From: Burkholderia sp. OK233
GTDB taxonomy: Bacteria; Pseudomonadota; Gammaproteobacteria; Burkholderiales; Burkholderiaceae
Assembly (NCBI RefSeq): GCF_900230185.1
Contig: NZ_OCSR01000001.1
Location: 5,270,001 to 5,334,000, forward strand
Direction of reading: 5' to 3'
Length of the DNA stretch: 64,000 nucleotides
Part shown: piece after piece, positions 18,002 to 27,175 of the stretch
Layout: every line of letters begins with the position of its first letter
Position numbering within the stretch: position 1 is the stretch's first letter
Notes under the pieces: generated by a model
What the model was told of the DNA's origin: nothing
The model's database searches: none
Seen by the model: only the letters and a program-made list of their open reading frames with translations
Program-made: the position numbers and the translations under genes

Positions 18002-18303
18002 TTTTATGGATCTCCTGGTTTGTGCGTGATGCTTGTTCAATATGCGCGCGATGTTTCAGAAACGGATGCGTGTCGGCGATATCCGTCGTAAATCTGTCGC
18101 AAGCGCGAGGTGCAACCGATGGCCACGCATGGGCGTCACATTAGCAGCGACGCAGCGCGCTCCGAACCAAGAAATGCGCCTGTAATAAGCGCGTTTTCTG
18201 CTAAGCATCCACTCATTAGCAAACGCGTATTTGTCGCTTGGGCTTGCACGTGCGGCTGATTAGGATAGACCTCGAACCGTCATCAGCCCGGAGGTTAATC
18301 GCC
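18002..18303. other. Divergent promoter region
   Basis: A 302-bp gap between the amino-acid importer and a small divergent gene. It holds one clear dyad (18199-18221) and moderately AT-rich stretches suited to promoters for both sides. No gene is seen. Confidence 0.6.
18199..18221. promoter_or_regulatory. TGCTAA-N11-TTAGCA inverted repeat
   Basis: Six-base perfect arms with an 11-bp spacer, in the divergent promoter region of the amino-acid importer. Candidate operator; the regulator is not encoded nearby. Confidence 0.4.
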
Positions 18304-18525
18304 ATGTCCGACAGTGCCTGTTTCAAGCCGCGTGTGATCGAGCCGGTCGTCGTCAATCAGCCGGAAGGATTGGGGCTTGCCGTGGAGTTGTGGCTTGCGC
18401 ATCCCGTCGATGGGATCGCGGGGCGCGCCGTGCAGATTCATTTGCGCAGCGATGCGAAGATGGCGCAAGCCGAGTCGCTGCGCGACCTGCTTCATGCGCT
18501 GGGAACGGAGATCGTGGTGGCTTGA
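18304..18525 (+). CDS. Small hypothetical protein
   Basis: A 73-aa protein (MSDSACFKPRVIEPVVVNQP and on) with alternating beta and helix character and no signal peptide. GGAGG lies nine bases before the ATG, which supports expression. I do not recognise the family. It is divergent from the amino-acid importer and convergent with the KgtP-like gene. Confidence 0.6.
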   Translation: MSDSACFKPRVIEPVVVNQPEGLGLAVELWLAHPVDGIAGRAVQIHLRSDAKMAQAESLRDLLHALGTEIVVA

Positions 18526-18572
18526 GCGTGCGCTCCGCGCCGTGCTTGCCGTGCTTGCTGGCGGGATAAAAA

Positions 18573-18603
18573 AACGGCGGCCGGGTTGCCCCGAACCGCC
18601 GTT
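18573..18603 (-). terminator. Rho-independent terminator of the KgtP-like gene
   Basis: AACGGCGG and CCGCCGTT arms with a 15-nt loop; on the minus strand seven T follow. It lies 50 bp after the transporter stop codon. Confidence 0.85.
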
Positions 18604-18653
18604 CTCAAAGAGCGCTCATGCGCGCTGTTCGAGCGTATCTCTCAAGCTTAAGC

Positions 18654-19967
18654 TCAAGGCTCGTTGCGCAGATAGCCTTCTTTCGAAGGATCGCGCATGC
18701 GCAGCGACACGATGCCGGCGATCGCGCACAGCACGGTCACATACCAGTAGAACGTCGACTCGCTGCCCACCGATTTCAGCCACAGCGCGACGTATTCCGC
18801 CGAGCCGCCGAAGATCGCATTGGCCACCGCATACGACAACCCTACGCCCAGCGCGCGCACTTCCGGCGGGAACATTTCGGCCTTGATCAGGCCGCTGATC
18901 GACGTATAGAAGCTGACGATCGCCAGCGCCACCACCACGAGGCCGAAGGCCGCATACGGGCTCGTCACGTCTTTCAACGCGTGCAGCAGCGGCACGGTGC
19001 CGATGGTCGCGAAGAAGCCGAAGAACAGCATCGAACGACGGCGGCCGATGCGATCCGACAACGCGCCGAACGCCGGCTGCATCACCATGTAGACGAACAG
19101 CGCCGCGGTCATCACGTTGCTGGCCGTTTTGGCGTGCATACCGGCCGTGTTGACCAGGTACTTTTGCATGTACGTGGTGAACGTGTAAAAAATCAGCGAG
19201 CCGCCGGCCGTAAAGCCGAGCACCGTCGCGAATGCACCCTTGTGCAACCACAAGCCTCGCAGCGTGCCGGCTTCCTTGCGTTGGCGCGTCTCGGCTGTTG
19301 TGGTTTCTTCGAGCGATTTGCGCAGATACAGCGCGACCAGCGCCGCCAGCGCGCCGATCACGAACGGCACGCGCCAGCCCCACGCTTTCAGTTCTTCGGT
19401 GGAGAGCGTTTGTTGCAGAACCACCAGCACCAGCAGCGCGCACAACTGCCCGCCAATCAGCGTGACGTACTGGAACGATGCGAAGAACCCGCGACGGCCC
19501 TTGAGCGCAACTTCACTCATATAGGTGGCGCTGGTGCCGTACTCACCGCCCACCGACAGGCCCTGGAACAGGCGCGCGACCAGCAGCAGCGCCGGCGCCA
19601 ATGCGCCGATCTGCGCATACGTGGGCAACACCGCGATCACGAGCGAGCCGCCGCACATCATGAACACCGACACCATCATCGCGGTCTTGCGCCCGCGTGT
19701 GTCAGCCAGCCGGCCGAAGAACCAGCCGCCGATCGGGCGCATCAGGAAGCCCGCGGCGAAGACGCCGGCGGTGTTGAGCAACTGGGTGGTGGTGTTGCCG
19801 TTCGGGAAGAAGGCAGGCGCGAAGTACAGCGCGCAGAACGAGTACACGTAGAAGTCGAACCACTCGACTAGATTGCCCGATGAGGCGCCAACGATCGCGA
19901 AGATGCGGCGCCGGGTGTCGCGCGCGTCGTAAGTCGTGGCCACGGTTTGGTCGGTCAGGTCGGTCAT
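18654..19967 (-). CDS. MFS metabolite:proton symporter, KgtP-like
   Basis: A 437-aa 12-helix inner-membrane carrier of the MHS family. It shows NLVEWFDFYVYSFCALYFA, the motif GGWFFGRLADTRGRKTAM after TM2, and RLFQGLSVGGEYGTSATYMSE, all typical of alpha-ketoglutarate permease and relatives. It should import a dicarboxylate or similar organic acid with protons. The ATG at 19967 has AAGGAAAG upstream. Monocistronic, with a strong terminator downstream. Confidence 0.85.
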   Translation of the reverse strand: MTDLTDQTVATTYDARDTRRRIFAIVGASSGNLVEWFDFYVYSFCALYFAPAFFPNGNTTTQLLNTAGVFAAGFLMRPIGGWFFGRLADTRGRKTAMMVSVFMMCGGSLVIAVLPTYAQIGALAPALLLVARLFQGLSVGGEYGTSATYMSEVALKGRRGFFASFQYVTLIGGQLCALLVLVVLQQTLSTEELKAWGWRVPFVIGALAALVALYLRKSLEETTTAETRQRKEAGTLRGLWLHKGAFATVLGFTAGGSLIFYTFTTYMQKYLVNTAGMHAKTASNVMTAALFVYMVMQPAFGALSDRIGRRRSMLFFGFFATIGTVPLLHALKDVTSPYAAFGLVVVALAIVSFYTSISGLIKAEMFPPEVRALGVGLSYAVANAIFGGSAEYVALWLKSVGSESTFYWYVTVLCAIAGIVSLRMRDPSKEGYLRNEP

Positions 19968-20113
19968 GCTGTTGTCTTTCCTTGTCTTTAAACGGAGGTA
20001 GCGGTCGTGGCGCCGCCTTCACAACACGCGCATCGAGGTACCGCGGTGGCACCTCTAGCGCGCGTGCGCGAATTTTACAGAATCGCAAGGGAAAGATGGG
20101 GGGTTGTTAGGGA

Positions 20114-21166
20114 CTATCCCGAGAGGCTCGTTGCAAGCTCTTCGAGCCCGGCTTCGTGAGCGTCGCGCATTAGCGCTTCGACTTCAGGCAAGGTGCGGCG
20201 CACGAGTGCGCGCGCCGATCGCGGAAGTTCGGCGCAGGCGTCTTCGATGTCGCCGGTGCGATGTTCGCCGAGCATGGCCAGCAATACCGACGCCTGGCGC
20301 ACGTCCTTTTGCGACTTGACGAGCGTGTTCGTTCGCAGCCGCGACACGAGTAGTTTATGGATGGCAAAGCGGGCCGCGTCAGGCACGCGTACGGGCACGG
20401 CGCCATGCCGTGACACGAGCGTTCCAGTCTGGGACCGGCCTAGCAGGTAGGCCAGATACGGCAAGCCCGTGGCATGCGCATTGAGCTCGACCACAGGCAC
20501 CGTGGGAAACGAATCGTCATGCGATGGAACCAGCAAGTCGACATGAAAGCGCGACTTCCCTGCTTCTGTAAACGATGTGGACGCCTCGCCGCGTTTCATG
20601 GAAGGGACCGGCACGAAGTTAATGCCGGTCTCCTTCAGCATCGCGAGCAGTCCGCCTTCGGGAAGGTTGACGAGCGCGAGCTGATGCCGGCGCGCGATAT
20701 CGATGTCCTCGGTCTCGTATGAGACGGCCTTGATGCCGAGCGAGTTGAGAATCACGGCGTAAGCGTGCGAGCCGACCAGCACAGCCCCGGCCTCGAAAAG
20801 GCCGTAATTGTAAAGAACGCCGACGGTAGCATAGGTTTTGTTGTCTGCCAGTTGAAAACCCAGCTTGCCGAGATCGCGGATTCGCGAGATCAGATCCTTG
20901 CTCAGATCGATGCGTTGCCGCACCTCCTCTACCCGGCTATCCACCTCTGGATCACCCTTGGGACCGCCAAGGCCCTCCTCCTGCTTCTTGCCTTCCGGCC
21001 CCATGTACTGACGGGCGTAGTAGATGGCCCCGCCCCGTTTATGTTCGATAACCGTTCCGGGCGCGCCCATCAGGACCTTGTCCTGAGTGGCGGCGGCCTG
21101 TTCGATGTTGGCGAACTGGGAGCAGTAGGCTTGTTCTTGCTGCTCGAAGAGAGGAAAAGACGGCAT
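20114..21166 (-). CDS. GSU2403-type nucleotidyltransferase-fold protein
   Basis: A 350-aa protein whose central part carries the minimal nucleotidyltransferase signature: GS at residues 132-133, D154 and D156 in TEDIDIAR, and a third acidic residue D210 in FHVDLLV. This matches the GSU2403 (NTP_transf_8) group, related in fold to MNT/AbiEii-type enzymes that add nucleotides to proteins or RNA. The first 100 residues hold a charged helical region. The gene uses more AT-ending codons than its neighbours and sits alone between a transporter and the prkA operon, which suggests acquisition. Two matched palindromes lie 7-82 bp upstream, so tight self-regulation is likely. Function unknown. Confidence 0.7.
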   Translation of the reverse strand: MPSFPLFEQQEQAYCSQFANIEQAAATQDKVLMGAPGTVIEHKRGGAIYYARQYMGPEGKKQEEGLGGPKGDPEVDSRVEEVRQRIDLSKDLISRIRDLGKLGFQLADNKTYATVGVLYNYGLFEAGAVLVGSHAYAVILNSLGIKAVSYETEDIDIARRHQLALVNLPEGGLLAMLKETGINFVPVPSMKRGEASTSFTEAGKSRFHVDLLVPSHDDSFPTVPVVELNAHATGLPYLAYLLGRSQTGTLVSRHGAVPVRVPDAARFAIHKLLVSRLRTNTLVKSQKDVRQASVLLAMLGEHRTGDIEDACAELPRSARALVRRTLPEVEALMRDAHEAGLEELATSLSG

Positions 21167-21172
21167 AGGATC

Positions 21173-21201
21173 TTTCAGTAATTTTTTATATTTTACTGAA
21201 A
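21173..21201. promoter_or_regulatory. Palindromic site 1 upstream of nucleotidyltransferase gene
   Basis: TTTCAGTA, 13-bp AT-rich spacer, TACTGAAA. It begins 7 bp from the start codon and would block ribosome or polymerase access if bound. It is the twin of the site at 21220-21248. Confidence 0.6.
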
Positions 21202-21219
21202 AATGCCAGCCTGTGGTTT

Positions 21220-21248
21220 TTTCAGTACTTTTTCACAAATTACTGAAA
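21220..21248. promoter_or_regulatory. Palindromic site 2 upstream of nucleotidyltransferase gene
   Basis: Same 8-bp arms and same 13-bp spacing as site 1, extended to 10-bp arms (TTTTTCAGTA/TACTGAAAAA at 21218-21250). Site centres are 47 bp apart, about 4.5 helical turns. Confidence 0.6.
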
Positions 21249-21286
21249 AATGGAGGCGAGGCGACCTGCCAGACTCCGGGTGACAA

Positions 21287-21319
21287 AAGCCCCTGTTCGT
21301 CACAGACAAACAGGGGCTT
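21287..21319 (-). terminator. Rho-independent terminator of prkA-yeaH-spoVR operon
   Basis: AAGCCCCTGTT and AACAGGGGCTT arms (11 bp) with an 11-nt loop; four T follow on the minus strand. It lies 47 bp past the spoVR stop codon. Confidence 0.8.
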
Positions 21320-21365
21320 CGGACAGATCAAAAACCCAGCCTCCATACGACAAGGCCAAGCCAAC

Positions 21366-23087
21366 TCAAACTCTTATCGCCGGCGGCACGTATTTACATT
21401 CATACCGCTTCCTCACCGTGCCATTCTCATCGACGCTTTCCAGGTAGACGTCGAACTGCCACAAGCGCGCCATGTGCTTGAGCACCTCATCGCTATCGCC
21501 GGACAGATGCCGGTTGTCGCTCATGAAATGCCGCAGCGTCAGGCTCCGGTCGCCCCGCGTATTCACCGCCCACACCTGGATATTCGGCTCCCGATGATGC
21601 ATGTCGTACTGCCGCGACAACGCCTGACGCACGTACTGATACCCGCTGTCGTCATGAATCGCCGACACTTCGAGCGCATCGCGCATGTCGTCGTCCAGCA
21701 CCGAGAACAGACGCATCTCGCGGATCAGATGCGGTGACAGATACTGCGCGACGAAACTCTCGTCCTTGAAGTTGCGCATCGCATAGTGCATCGCGGGTAG
21801 CCACGGGCTGCCGGCCAGTTCGGGGAACCACTTGCGGTCCTCCTCCGTTGGTGATTCGCAGATCCGGCGGATATCGCTCATCATCGAAAAGCCGAGCGCA
21901 TACGGGTTGATGCCGCTGTAGTACGGTTTCGTGACCGGCGGCTGGTAGACCACATTGCTGTGCGAATGGAGAAACTCCATCATGAAGCCGTCTTCCAGCT
22001 TGCCCTGGGCGTACATGGTGTTGAGCAAGGTGTAGTGCCAGAACGTCGCCCAGCCTTCGTTCATGACCTGGGTTTGCCGCTGCGGATAGAAATACTGACC
22101 GACCTTGCGCACGATGCGGATCACTTCCCGCTCCCACGGCTCGAGCAACGGCGCGTTCTTCTCCGCGAAATACAGCAGATTTTCCTGCGGCTCCGGCGGA
22201 TACCGATCCTCGGTTTCCTCCGGCAACGGCGTATGCCGGGTCGGCAAGGTGCGCCACAGTTCGTTGACCTGCGATTGCAGATAAGCCTCACGCTCGCGGC
22301 GCGCCGCAAACTCCTTTTCCAGCGACAGTTTCTGCGGACGTTTGTAACGGTCCACGCCGTAATTCATCAACGCATGGCACGAGTCGAGCAGTTCCTCCAC
22401 CCGGTCGAGCCCGAAGCGCTCCTCGCACTCGGCGATGTAATTCTTCGCATACACGAGGTAATCGATGATCGCGTGCGCATCCGTCCACAGCTTGAAAAGA
22501 TAGTTGCCCTTGAAAAACGAGTTGTGGCCATAGGCCGCGTGCGCGATGACGAGCGCCTGCATCGTCATCGTGTTCTCTTCCATCAGGTACGCGATGCAAG
22601 GGTTCGAATTGATGACGATCTCATACGCCAGCCCCATCTGCCCGCGACGGTAGCTCTTTTCGGTGGAGAGAAAGTGTTTGCCGAACGACCAGTGACGGTA
22701 GTTCACCGGCATGCCGACGGACGCGTACGCGTCCATCATCTGTTCGGCGCTGATGAGTTCGAGCTGGATCGGATACACGTCGAGTTCATATTGCTCTGCA
22801 ACACGGGCAATATGCGAGTCGTACTCTTCGATCAATTCGAAGGTCCAGTCGGACGGGCACGGCAGAGGCCGTCTATCGGCTACGTTCATACGGACTTCCC
22901 TTTGCCCCTCAGTGGGCGTTCCGGTGTGTCCCCGTGCTGCAGCGGCGTCGACTGCTCCGGCTGCGGCGGCGCCCACATCATCGTCCGCCTTCGCCTCGGC
23001 ATGCCCCGACTGTTGCTGCTGCGGCACGCCTTTCCCGCGCGCCGGCTGCTCGCCGCGCGCTTCGTTGTGCAGGCGCTTTGCCGTCAT
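21366..23087 (-). CDS. spoVR: SpoVR-family protein
   Basis: A 573-aa cytoplasmic protein of the SpoVR/YcgB family. The conserved core starts at about residue 77 (PSDWTFELIEEYDSHIARVA) and includes ISAEQMMDAYASVGMPVNYR, HAAYGHNSFFKGNYLFKLW and QVMNEGWATFWHYTLLNTM. The first 66 residues are low-complexity and poorly conserved; the start at 23087 overlaps the yeaH stop by 4 bp (ATGA), which favours coupling, but an ATG at 22889 would give the usual family length. In known operons it works with PrkA and YeaH in stress and stationary phase; its biochemical role is unclear. Confidence 0.9.
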   Translation of the reverse strand: MTAKRLHNEARGEQPARGKGVPQQQQSGHAEAKADDDVGAAAAGAVDAAAARGHTGTPTEGQREVRMNVADRRPLPCPSDWTFELIEEYDSHIARVAEQYELDVYPIQLELISAEQMMDAYASVGMPVNYRHWSFGKHFLSTEKSYRRGQMGLAYEIVINSNPCIAYLMEENTMTMQALVIAHAAYGHNSFFKGNYLFKLWTDAHAIIDYLVYAKNYIAECEERFGLDRVEELLDSCHALMNYGVDRYKRPQKLSLEKEFAARREREAYLQSQVNELWRTLPTRHTPLPEETEDRYPPEPQENLLYFAEKNAPLLEPWEREVIRIVRKVGQYFYPQRQTQVMNEGWATFWHYTLLNTMYAQGKLEDGFMMEFLHSHSNVVYQPPVTKPYYSGINPYALGFSMMSDIRRICESPTEEDRKWFPELAGSPWLPAMHYAMRNFKDESFVAQYLSPHLIREMRLFSVLDDDMRDALEVSAIHDDSGYQYVRQALSRQYDMHHREPNIQVWAVNTRGDRSLTLRHFMSDNRHLSGDSDEVLKHMARLWQFDVYLESVDENGTVRKRYECKYVPPAIRV

Positions 23088-24355
23088 GAAGACGCCACCT
23101 GCTTTTCAAACAACTCCCGAAACACCGGATAAATGTCAGCCGCGGTCTCGACCTTCTTCATCGCCATGTGCGGCTGGCTCAGCGCCAACTGTGCATATTC
23201 GAGCCACAGGTTCTGCTCTTCCGGCGTAACCTGGATATACGCAAAATAGCGCACCTTCTCCAGGATGTCATCCGAAAGTATCTTGCGGCACTTGGGCGAA
23301 TCGTCGGTCCAATTGTCGCCGTCAGAAGCCTGAGCGCCGTAAATATTCCATTCAGTCGGCGAATAGCGCTCGTCCATCACCTTCTGCATCAGCTCCAGCG
23401 CGCTCGACACCACCGTGCCGCCGCTTTCCGTCGAATGAAAGAACGTGTCTTCGTCGACTTCTTCAGCGCGCGTATGGTGGCGGATGAACACTACCTCGAT
23501 CTTTTCGTAGTTACGCTTGAGGAACAGATACAGCAGGATAAAAAAGCGCTTGGCGAGATCCTTGCGCTGCTCGTCCATGGAACCGGACACATCCATCAGA
23601 CAGAACATCACCGCCTGACTGGACGGCGTAGGCTGCTTCACCCGGTTCACGTAGCGCAGATCGAACGGATCGATAAACGGAATGCGCCAGATGCGTCCGC
23701 GCAAATGGTGGATTTCCTCTTCGAGCAGTTTGATCTCGTCGCGACGGTCGTCCGGATCGGCCTTCATCTCTTCGAGTTGCCGTTCCATCTCGTGCAACTG
23801 ATTGACGAGCGGCGCACCAAGCGCAATCCGGCGGCCGAGCGCGCTGCGCAGCGAACGGACCACGTCGATATTGTTTGGCGTGCCTTCGGCCGCCCAGCCG
23901 GCGCGGATGCTTTTCCACGTGGGCACGGCCATCAGATGGGTTTTGACGAGACGCGGCAGTTCGAGGTCGTCGAAGAAATACTGCATGAATTCTTCGCGGC
24001 TCAGCTCGAACACGAAGTCATCCTGACCCTCGCCCTCGTTGCTCGCCTGGTTGCCCCCACCTCCGCCGCCGCCCCCTTGCGGGCGCTGGATCTTGTCGCC
24101 GCGGATGTAGTCGGAATTGCCTGGATGCACCATTTCCCGCTTGCCGCCGGGACCATGCCGGAACGACGGTTCCGCGATGTCCTTGCGCGGGATAGTGATG
24201 CTCTGGGTGTTCTGAATATCCTTGATGCTGCGATCGCGAACCGCTTCCGAGACGGCGCGACGAATGTAGTTTTTAACGCGACGCAAAAAACGCTCGCGGT
24301 TTGCAATGCTCTTGTTCTTACCAGCTAACCTGCGGTCGATGATTTGATGAAGCAC
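23084..24355 (-). CDS. yeaH: YeaH/YhbH-family (DUF444, UPF0229) protein with VWA-like domain
   Basis: A 423-aa protein. The start is GTG at 24355 (reading LHQIIDRRLAGKNKS next), with GGAG eight bases upstream; a longer frame to 24391 is not supported. A glycine run at residues 94-101 separates an N-terminal part from the rest. A von Willebrand A-like metal site DVSGSM is at about residues 255-260. The gene is between prkA and spoVR, the conserved order, and is thought to be a partner or substrate of the PrkA kinase. Confidence 0.9.
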   Translation of the reverse strand: MLHQIIDRRLAGKNKSIANRERFLRRVKNYIRRAVSEAVRDRSIKDIQNTQSITIPRKDIAEPSFRHGPGGKREMVHPGNSDYIRGDKIQRPQGGGGGGGGNQASNEGEGQDDFVFELSREEFMQYFFDDLELPRLVKTHLMAVPTWKSIRAGWAAEGTPNNIDVVRSLRSALGRRIALGAPLVNQLHEMERQLEEMKADPDDRRDEIKLLEEEIHHLRGRIWRIPFIDPFDLRYVNRVKQPTPSSQAVMFCLMDVSGSMDEQRKDLAKRFFILLYLFLKRNYEKIEVVFIRHHTRAEEVDEDTFFHSTESGGTVVSSALELMQKVMDERYSPTEWNIYGAQASDGDNWTDDSPKCRKILSDDILEKVRYFAYIQVTPEEQNLWLEYAQLALSQPHMAMKKVETAADIYPVFRELFEKQVASS

Positions 24356-24452
24356 GCCCGGTCTCCAGTATTTCCGCTGCGCGAGACGCACGTTGCAATA
24401 AGCATGTCTGCAAACGCAACGCTATGTCCACGCAACTTGCGTCTCGCAAGGT

Positions 24453-24477
24453 GCCCGCGCGGTTGGACCGCGCGGGC
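24453..24477 (-). other. Strong hairpin between prkA and yeaH
   Basis: GCCCGCGCGG and CCGCGCGGGC arms with a 5-nt loop in the 137-bp gap, without a T-run. It may cap the prkA message or lower read-through into yeaH, so that PrkA is made in excess. Confidence 0.6.
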
Positions 24478-24492
24478 GGCACGCAGTGCGTA

Positions 24493-26415
24493 TCATGACG
24501 ACTTGCGCACGCGCAGATACCAATCACACAGCAAGCGCACCTGCTTCGGCGTATAGCCCTTCGTCACCATACGGTTGACGAAGTCTTCGTGCTTGCGTTG
24601 CTCTTCCGCCGAGCCCTTGGCGTTGAACGAGATCACCGGCAACAGCTCTTCCGTGTTCGAGAACATCTTCTTTTCGATCACGACGCGCAGCTTCTCGTAG
24701 CTGATCCACGCGGGATTCTTCCCCGCATTCGCAGCCCGCGCACGCAGCACGAAGTTCACGATCTCGTTGCGGAAGTCCTTCGGGTTGCTGATGCCCGCAG
24801 GTTTCTCGATCTTCTCCAGTTCGGCGTTCAGCGCCGCGCGGTCGAAACTCTCGCCGGTGTCGTGGTCGCGGAACTCCTGATCCTGAATCCAGAAGTCCGC
24901 ATACGTCACGTAGCGATCGAAAATATTCTGACCATACTCGGAATACGACTCCAGATACGCGGTCTGAATCTCCTTGCCGATGAATTCGGCATAGCGCGAT
25001 GCCAGCACGTCCTTGATGAACGAGAGATACTTCTGCTCGGTTTCCGGTGGGAACTGCTCGCGCTCGATCTGCTGTTCGAGCACGTACATCAGGTGCACCG
25101 GATTCGCCGCGACTTCCGTCGAATCGAAGTTGAATACGCGTGACAGGATCTTGAACGCGAAGCGGGTCGACACGCCGGTCATCCCTTCATCCACGCCCGC
25201 GAAATCACGGTACTCCTGATACGACTTGGCCTTCGGATCGGTGTCCTTGAGATTCTCGCCGTCGTACACCTGCATCTTCGAGAACAAGCTGGAATTTTCC
25301 GGCTCCTGCAAGCGCGTGAGCACCGACATCTGAGCCATCATCTTCAACGTACCTGGCGCGCATATCGCACTGGCCAGCGACGAATTGCGCAGCAGCTTCT
25401 CGTAGATCTTGACCTCTTCGCCGTAGCGCAGGCAGTACGGCACCTTCACGACGAAGATCCGGTCGAGCAGTGCTTCGTTGTTGCGGTTGTTACGGAATGC
25501 CTTCCATTCCGACTCGTTCGAGTGGGCGAGGATCACGCCGTCGAACGGGATCGCGCCGAAGCCTTCCGTGCCCTTGAAGTTGCCTTCCTGAGTCGCGGTA
25601 AGCAACGGGTGCAAGACCTTGATCGGCGCCTTGAACATTTCGACGAACTCGAGCAAGCCCTGGTTCGCAAGGCACAGGCCACCGGAGTAGCTGTATGCGT
25701 CCGCATCGTCCTGGGCGTACTGTTCGAGCTTGCGGATGTCGACCTTACCGACCAGCGACGAAATGTCCTGATTGTTTTCGTCACCCGGTTCGGTCTTGGC
25801 GATACCGATCTGACGAAGGATCGACGGGTAGCGGCGCACCACGCGGAATTTGCGGATGTCGCCGTTGTATTCGTGCAGGCGTTTCACCGCCCACGGGCTC
25901 AGAATGTTTTTCAGGTAGCGGCGTGGAATACCGTATTGCTCTTCGAGGATCGGACCGTCCTCGTCGTAATCGAACAGACCGAGAGGCGACTCATTCACGG
26001 GCGAGCCCTTGATCGAGTAGAACGGCACGCGTTCCATGAGTTGCTTCAGCCGTTCCGCGATCGACGATTTACCGCCGCCGACCGGTCCCAGCAGATACAG
26101 AATCTGTTTCTTTTCTTCAAGCCCCTGGGCCGAGTGCCGGAAGTAGGCGACCACCTGCTCGATCACCTCTTCCATTCCGTAGAACTCACGGAATGCGGGG
26201 TATACCTTGATGACCTTGTTCGCGAAGATACGCGACATGCGCGGATCGTTGCGAGTGTCGATCTGTTCTGGTTCACCGATTGCCGTCAACATGCGTTCGC
26301 CAGCCGTAGCGTACGCGGCGGGATTGTCTTTGCAGAGCGCGAGATACTCCTCGAGCGAGAGTTCATCTTCTCGCGTTTTCTCGAAGCGGGTCGCGAAACT
26401 GCTGTAGATATCCAT
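24493..26415 (-). CDS. prkA: PrkA family serine protein kinase
   Basis: A 640-aa protein. The N-terminal AAA-like domain has the Walker A motif GPVGGGKSS at residues 110-118, and the C-terminal region carries the PrkA-type kinase-like part. It ends NRMVTKGYTPKQVRLLCDWY, typical of the family. AGGAGG lies directly before the ATG, so translation should be strong. In enterobacteria the homologue (YeaG) acts in nitrogen starvation and stress survival; recent work on Bacillus PrkA suggests protease activity. First gene of the prkA-yeaH-spoVR operon. Confidence 0.93.
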   Translation of the reverse strand: MDIYSSFATRFEKTREDELSLEEYLALCKDNPAAYATAGERMLTAIGEPEQIDTRNDPRMSRIFANKVIKVYPAFREFYGMEEVIEQVVAYFRHSAQGLEEKKQILYLLGPVGGGKSSIAERLKQLMERVPFYSIKGSPVNESPLGLFDYDEDGPILEEQYGIPRRYLKNILSPWAVKRLHEYNGDIRKFRVVRRYPSILRQIGIAKTEPGDENNQDISSLVGKVDIRKLEQYAQDDADAYSYSGGLCLANQGLLEFVEMFKAPIKVLHPLLTATQEGNFKGTEGFGAIPFDGVILAHSNESEWKAFRNNRNNEALLDRIFVVKVPYCLRYGEEVKIYEKLLRNSSLASAICAPGTLKMMAQMSVLTRLQEPENSSLFSKMQVYDGENLKDTDPKAKSYQEYRDFAGVDEGMTGVSTRFAFKILSRVFNFDSTEVAANPVHLMYVLEQQIEREQFPPETEQKYLSFIKDVLASRYAEFIGKEIQTAYLESYSEYGQNIFDRYVTYADFWIQDQEFRDHDTGESFDRAALNAELEKIEKPAGISNPKDFRNEIVNFVLRARAANAGKNPAWISYEKLRVVIEKKMFSNTEELLPVISFNAKGSAEEQRKHEDFVNRMVTKGYTPKQVRLLCDWYLRVRKSS

Positions 26416-27133
26416 GCTACCTCCTCGCCGAAGTCTAGACCGATGTCGTGCGCGGCGCGCTATTCGGAAACGACATCGCTCGAATTCATCCTAAACCCTT
26501 TTAAATTTTTTTTCACGAACTACGTTGCGAAAATCGCGCCGTACCCGCCTCCCAACATTCCTCACTTGGAAACACAGATTCGCTCACCTACAATCTTCCG
26601 CTCACATCACAGCGAATGCGCAGCGATTGCCGGCCCACTTTGCTGCCTCTCCAACGCTCTCTGCTCGCCATACTGCTCAGCATGGCTCGCCATGCTCCGT
26701 TACACGAATCGTCTCGTTCATCGAACGATCTCACTGCTCTACCGGACGGCCTGTCTGCACGCGCACACTTTCTTGCATCGAGCGCGGACGTCAGGCGCTT
26801 TCCATGCCCGGGACCTTTTTTCATCAACGCACGGCATCGCCGTTTGGTCTACAGCGACATGCGCTGTGTTACATGTTCGTTCGCCGTGCTGACCTGAGAC
26901 CCGGTTCACCGGCGCATCGTCAAGCGGTTCGTCAACGCACGGCGGTATTGTTCCGCACTATTTCGCCTGAAGTGCGGTGCGTTGCCGCGTGCTTGCCGCC
27001 CATGCCTGCCTCGCTTATTAACCGCGTCGGCGACATGGTTAGCCGCATGTATAACTGGATCACGGCAGCGCATCGGCTCGCTTGATAGGTGTATACGGCT
27101 AAGCGCGCAGTGCAGATGCGGCGGCAAATGTAA

Positions 27134-27157
27134 AACGGCCGCCCGTGGGCAGCCGTT
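27134..27157 (-). terminator. Terminator-like hairpin
   Basis: AACGGC and GCCGTT outer arms with a GCC/GGC inner stem; four T follow on the minus strand. It lies about 105 bp after the hydratase stop, beyond the tandem repeats. Confidence 0.55.
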
Positions 27158-27175
27158 TGCCTGATGCCTGGTAAT

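Noticed and set aside
26525..27085. 186-codon plus-strand frame in the prkA upstream gap
   Set aside because: No ribosome binding site, unusual Cys/Arg/His-rich composition, no recognisable motif; kept as non-coding.
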